Source: Victivallales bacterium (GTDB taxonomy: Bacteria > Verrucomicrobiota > Lentisphaeria > Oligosphaerales > Oligosphaeraceae). From it: a stretch of 53,125 nucleotides of DNA. The stretch spans positions 1 to 53,125 of the forward strand of contig JAFXUD010000084.1 in NCBI GenBank assembly GCA_017535315.1. The letters run 5' to 3'. The notes below the pieces were generated by a model. That model was given only the letters and a program-made list of their open reading frames with translations. It was not told the DNA's origin and did no database searches. Both the position numbers and the translations under genes were made by a program. Of the stretch, positions 50,842 to 53,125 are shown in pieces; positions within the stretch are counted from its first letter, which is position 1; each line of letters starts with the position of its first letter.

Positions 50842-52800
50842 ATGCGCATCCCTTTTAGACTCCATTCCGAATATGCGCCCAGCGGCGACCAGCCCGAGGC
50901 CATCGAAGCCCTTGTCAAAGGCATACGGGATGGACTGCCCAGGCAGACGCTCCTGGGCGTCACTGGCTCTGGCAAGACCTTTACGCTGGCGAATGTCATC
51001 GAGCAAATTCAGCGTCCCACTCTGGTCATCTCGCACAACAAGACGCTGGCTGCACAGCTCTATAGCGAGCTGAAGGGCTTCTTCCCTGAAAATGCGGTGG
51101 AGTACTTCGTCAGCTACTACGACTACTACCAGCCCGAAGCCTACATTCCGCAGACCGACACCTACATTGCAAAGGACTCCGCCATCAACGACGGCCTGGA
51201 GCGGCTACGCCTGGCGGCGACGGGCTCTCTGCTCGACAGACGCGATGTCATCGTCGTCAGCTCCGTTTCCTGCCTGTATGGTCTTGGTTCCCCCGAGGAC
51301 TTCGATGCCATGAAGGCGAAAATCATCCTCAACGAGGATGTGCCACGGCGGGAGCTGCTGCAAAAGCTGGTCTCCATTCAATATGTGCGAAACGACATTT
51401 CGCCTGAACGCGGGCAGTTCCGCGTGGCGGGAGACACGCTGGAGATATGCCCATCCCACCGCGAGGAGATCATCCGCATCGACTTCTGGGGGGACACTGT
51501 TGACCGAATCGTCTGCTGCGACCCCGTCACCCGAAGCGTTATCGAGGAGCTTTCCGACGTGACCATTCTGCCCGCCAAGCACTTCGTCATGCCAGAGGAG
51601 CGTATCAAGTCCGCACAGGCCGCCATCCGCGAGGAGATGGAGGAGCGCGTCGCCTTCTTTGAGAAGAAGGGCAAGCTGATTGAGGCACAGCGCATCTACG
51701 AACGCACTACCTACGACATGGAAATGCTCTCTGAAATCGGCTACTGCCAGGGCATCGAAAACTACTCACGCCACCTGGCGGGGCGTCCCGCTGGCGCACC
51801 TCCCGCAACTATCATCGACTATTTTCCCGATGATTTTATTACCATCATCGATGAATCGCACGCGACGCTTCCGCAGCTCCACGCCATGCAGACCGCCGAC
51901 CGAAACCGCAAGAAGACGCTCATTGAAAACGGCTTCAGGCTTCCTTCCGCACTGGACAACCGACCCCTTACATTCGATGAATTCGAGGAGCGCCAGAACC
52001 AGGTCATCTTTGTCTCCGCCACGCCAGGCCCATACGAACTCAAGCTGACCACGCCTGTGGAGCAGGTCGTTCGGCCCACAGGGCTTCTCGACCCCGAAGT
52101 GGAGGTGCGCCCACTGGCCGACCAGGTCGATGATGCCATCTACGAGATTCGCCAGTATGCAGAACGCGGCGAGCGCACATTGGTCACTACCCTCACGAAG
52201 CGCATGGCGGAGGACCTCTCCGACTACCTGCGCAAACTGGATGTGCGCGCCCGCTATCTCCATTCGGAATTGGATGCCATGGAGCGTGTTGATCTGCTGC
52301 GCAGTCTTCGCGCTGGTGAATTCGACTGTCTTGTAGGCATCAATCTTCTGCGCGAGGGGTTGGATTTGCCCGAAGTGGCCCTTGTCGCTGTCATGGATGC
52401 GGACAAGGAGGGTTTCCTTCGCTCTGAGACCTCCCTTATCCAGACGGCTGGCCGTGCCGCGCGAAACGCCCACGGCAAGGTTATCCTTTACGCTGACAAC
52501 ATCACCGATTCCATCAGGAATATGATGGCGCGGACCGCCGAGCGCCGCGCCAAGCAGATGGAATACAACAAGGAGCACAACATCACTCCGCAGACCGTAA
52601 AGCGCGGCGTGCAGGCCTCCCTGCGCATCTACGAGGAGGCGGAGAAAACCATTGCCTCAACCGTCGCCGAGGATCCCGCTGAATATGATGTCCTGGAAAC
52701 AGTGCGCCAGTTGGAGGAGGAGATGCACAGTGCCGCTGAGGCGCTCGAATTCGAGCGCGCTGCCATGCTCCGCGACCAGATCAAGAAGCTGAAGGGGTAG
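50842..52800 (+). CDS. uvrB: Excinuclease ABC subunit B
   Basis: Helicase-like damage-verification subunit of nucleotide excision repair. 652 residues (E. coli 673). Walker A is GVTGSGKT (residues 39-46), followed by the beta-hairpin region YYDYYQPEAYIPQTDTYIAK near 91-110. Later helicase motifs are IDESHATLPQ, FVSATPGPYEL and NLLREGLDLPEVALV. C-terminal UVR coiled-coil motif (LEEEMHSAAEALEFERAAML) binds UvrC. The UvrA fragment at the window's other end is in a different context. The weak upstream sequence suggests translation coupled with the flavoprotein gene. Confidence 0.96.
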   Translation: MRIPFRLHSEYAPSGDQPEAIEALVKGIRDGLPRQTLLGVTGSGKTFTLANVIEQIQRPTLVISHNKTLAAQLYSELKGFFPENAVEYFVSYYDYYQPEAYIPQTDTYIAKDSAINDGLERLRLAATGSLLDRRDVIVVSSVSCLYGLGSPEDFDAMKAKIILNEDVPRRELLQKLVSIQYVRNDISPERGQFRVAGDTLEICPSHREEIIRIDFWGDTVDRIVCCDPVTRSVIEELSDVTILPAKHFVMPEERIKSAQAAIREEMEERVAFFEKKGKLIEAQRIYERTTYDMEMLSEIGYCQGIENYSRHLAGRPAGAPPATIIDYFPDDFITIIDESHATLPQLHAMQTADRNRKKTLIENGFRLPSALDNRPLTFDEFEERQNQVIFVSATPGPYELKLTTPVEQVVRPTGLLDPEVEVRPLADQVDDAIYEIRQYAERGERTLVTTLTKRMAEDLSDYLRKLDVRARYLHSELDAMERVDLLRSLRAGEFDCLVGINLLREGLDLPEVALVAVMDADKEGFLRSETSLIQTAGRAARNAHGKVILYADNITDSIRNMMARTAERRAKQMEYNKEHNITPQTVKRGVQASLRIYEEAEKTIASTVAEDPAEYDVLETVRQLEEEMHSAAEALEFERAAMLRDQIKKLKG

Positions 52801-52851
52801 GCTCCAAGAAGAGCTGAAAACGACCTAAACGACGCAAAGGGCATAACGAAC

Positions 52852-53115
52852 CAAGTCCCCGTCCCCCGTCCCGTGTCCATCGTCCCAAGTCCCTGTCCCG
52901 TGTCCGTCGTCCCAAGTCGCCCGTCCCGTGTCCGTCGTCCGAAGTCGCCCGTCCCGTGTCCGTCGTCCCAAGTCCCTGTCCCGTGTCCGTCGTCCGAAGT
53001 CGCCCGTCCCGTGTCCGTCGTCCGAAGTCGCCCGTCCCGTGTCCGTCGTCCCAAGTCCCTGTCCCGTGTCCGTCGTCCGAAGTCGCCCGTCCCGTGTCCG
53101 TCGTCCGAAGTCGCC
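52852..53115. repeat. 27/28-bp tandem repeat array
   Basis: Roughly nine copies of a unit containing GTCGTCCSAAGTC and CCCGTCCCGTGTCC or CCCTGTCCCGTGTCC (27 or 28 bp depending on CTG vs GCCC). The units alternate between two variants. The other strand is GGGAC-rich and has four-run G patterns, as in family A. It lies after uvrB and reaches almost to the window edge. The ORFs it opens are low complexity. The remaining bases 52801-52851 are unremarkable. Confidence 0.9.
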
Positions 53116-53125
53116 TATTTCATTC

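Noticed and set aside
52629-53054. 141-residue minus-strand reading frame with DTGRGTG-type repeats
   Set aside because: It is the translation of the tandem array plus the reverse strand of uvrB; low complexity and no family resemblance.
52852-53115. Possible CRISPR array
   Set aside because: Units of 27-28 bp are direct neighbours with no unique spacers; repeats are C/G-rich and vary by internal substitutions. No cas genes are nearby.

Overview
The window comes from a bacterium that is most plausibly a member of the PVC group, close to Lentisphaerota/Kiritimatiellota, and probably from an anaerobic gut or rumen-type habitat. The reasons are five tandem pseudopilin genes with the [28 protein letters not shown] start and an H-x7-DG tail, a DUF4838 glycosidase-like protein, SASA and SGNH esterases, a neutral-ceramidase-like protein, and two glycyl radical enzymes, which cannot work in oxygen. 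This assignment rests on gene content; I could not place the 16S sequence by alignment.

Layout. 1-990: a 16S rRNA gene (minus strand) that breaks off about 890 nt from its 5' end and is joined to about 96 bp of a uvrA reading frame, probably an assembly chimera. 991-6141: repeat-filled spacer, amidohydrolase, divergent PRPP synthetase, GT9 glycosyltransferase and ceramidase-like protein, all minus strand. 6267-18056: an AraC-type regulator facing a seven-gene plus-strand operon: SASA esterase, glycosidase-like protein, SGNH hydrolase, glycyl radical enzyme 1, its radical-SAM activase, secreted DUF4838 protein, glycyl radical enzyme 2. This is the most interesting block. Both radical enzymes carry a Cys-Tyr-Glu active site and a shared, unusual RVCGWNVRF glycyl loop, so together with the esterases they look like an uncharacterised anaerobic route from an acetylated or esterified carbohydrate to a dehydrated or cleaved product. 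18367-31613: an AAA/DUF4143 ATPase, then a minus-strand run: YcxB-like protein, mutS, tRNA-Gln, B12/radical-SAM protein, type I dehydroquinase, 2-hydroxyacid dehydrogenase, acetolactate synthase, M20 peptidase, second amidohydrolase, sugar-phosphate isomerase. 31614-31995: AT-rich divergent spacer, a candidate replication origin. 31996-39128: dnaN, recF, EamA transporter, a membrane protein of unknown function, ung, and a second DUF4143 ATPase (plus). 39315-43466: five tandem pseudopilin paralogues (minus). 43720-52800: fmt, RNase E/G, dnaE, an iron-sulfur flavoprotein-like gene and uvrB (plus). 52852-53115: a 27/28-bp tandem repeat array.

The second striking property is the spacers. At least four families of hairpin-forming repeats fill them: A, (GGGACGGGAG)n arms, often able to form G-quadruplexes; B, TTAGGGG/TTAGTGA heptamers; C, a dispersed element of about 195 bp starting TAACTATTCAGAAGG; D, GAGGTAATTTCAAAACTA palindromes. 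Several copies supply the stop codon of the gene before them. No transposase, integrase, CRISPR array or defence operon was found.
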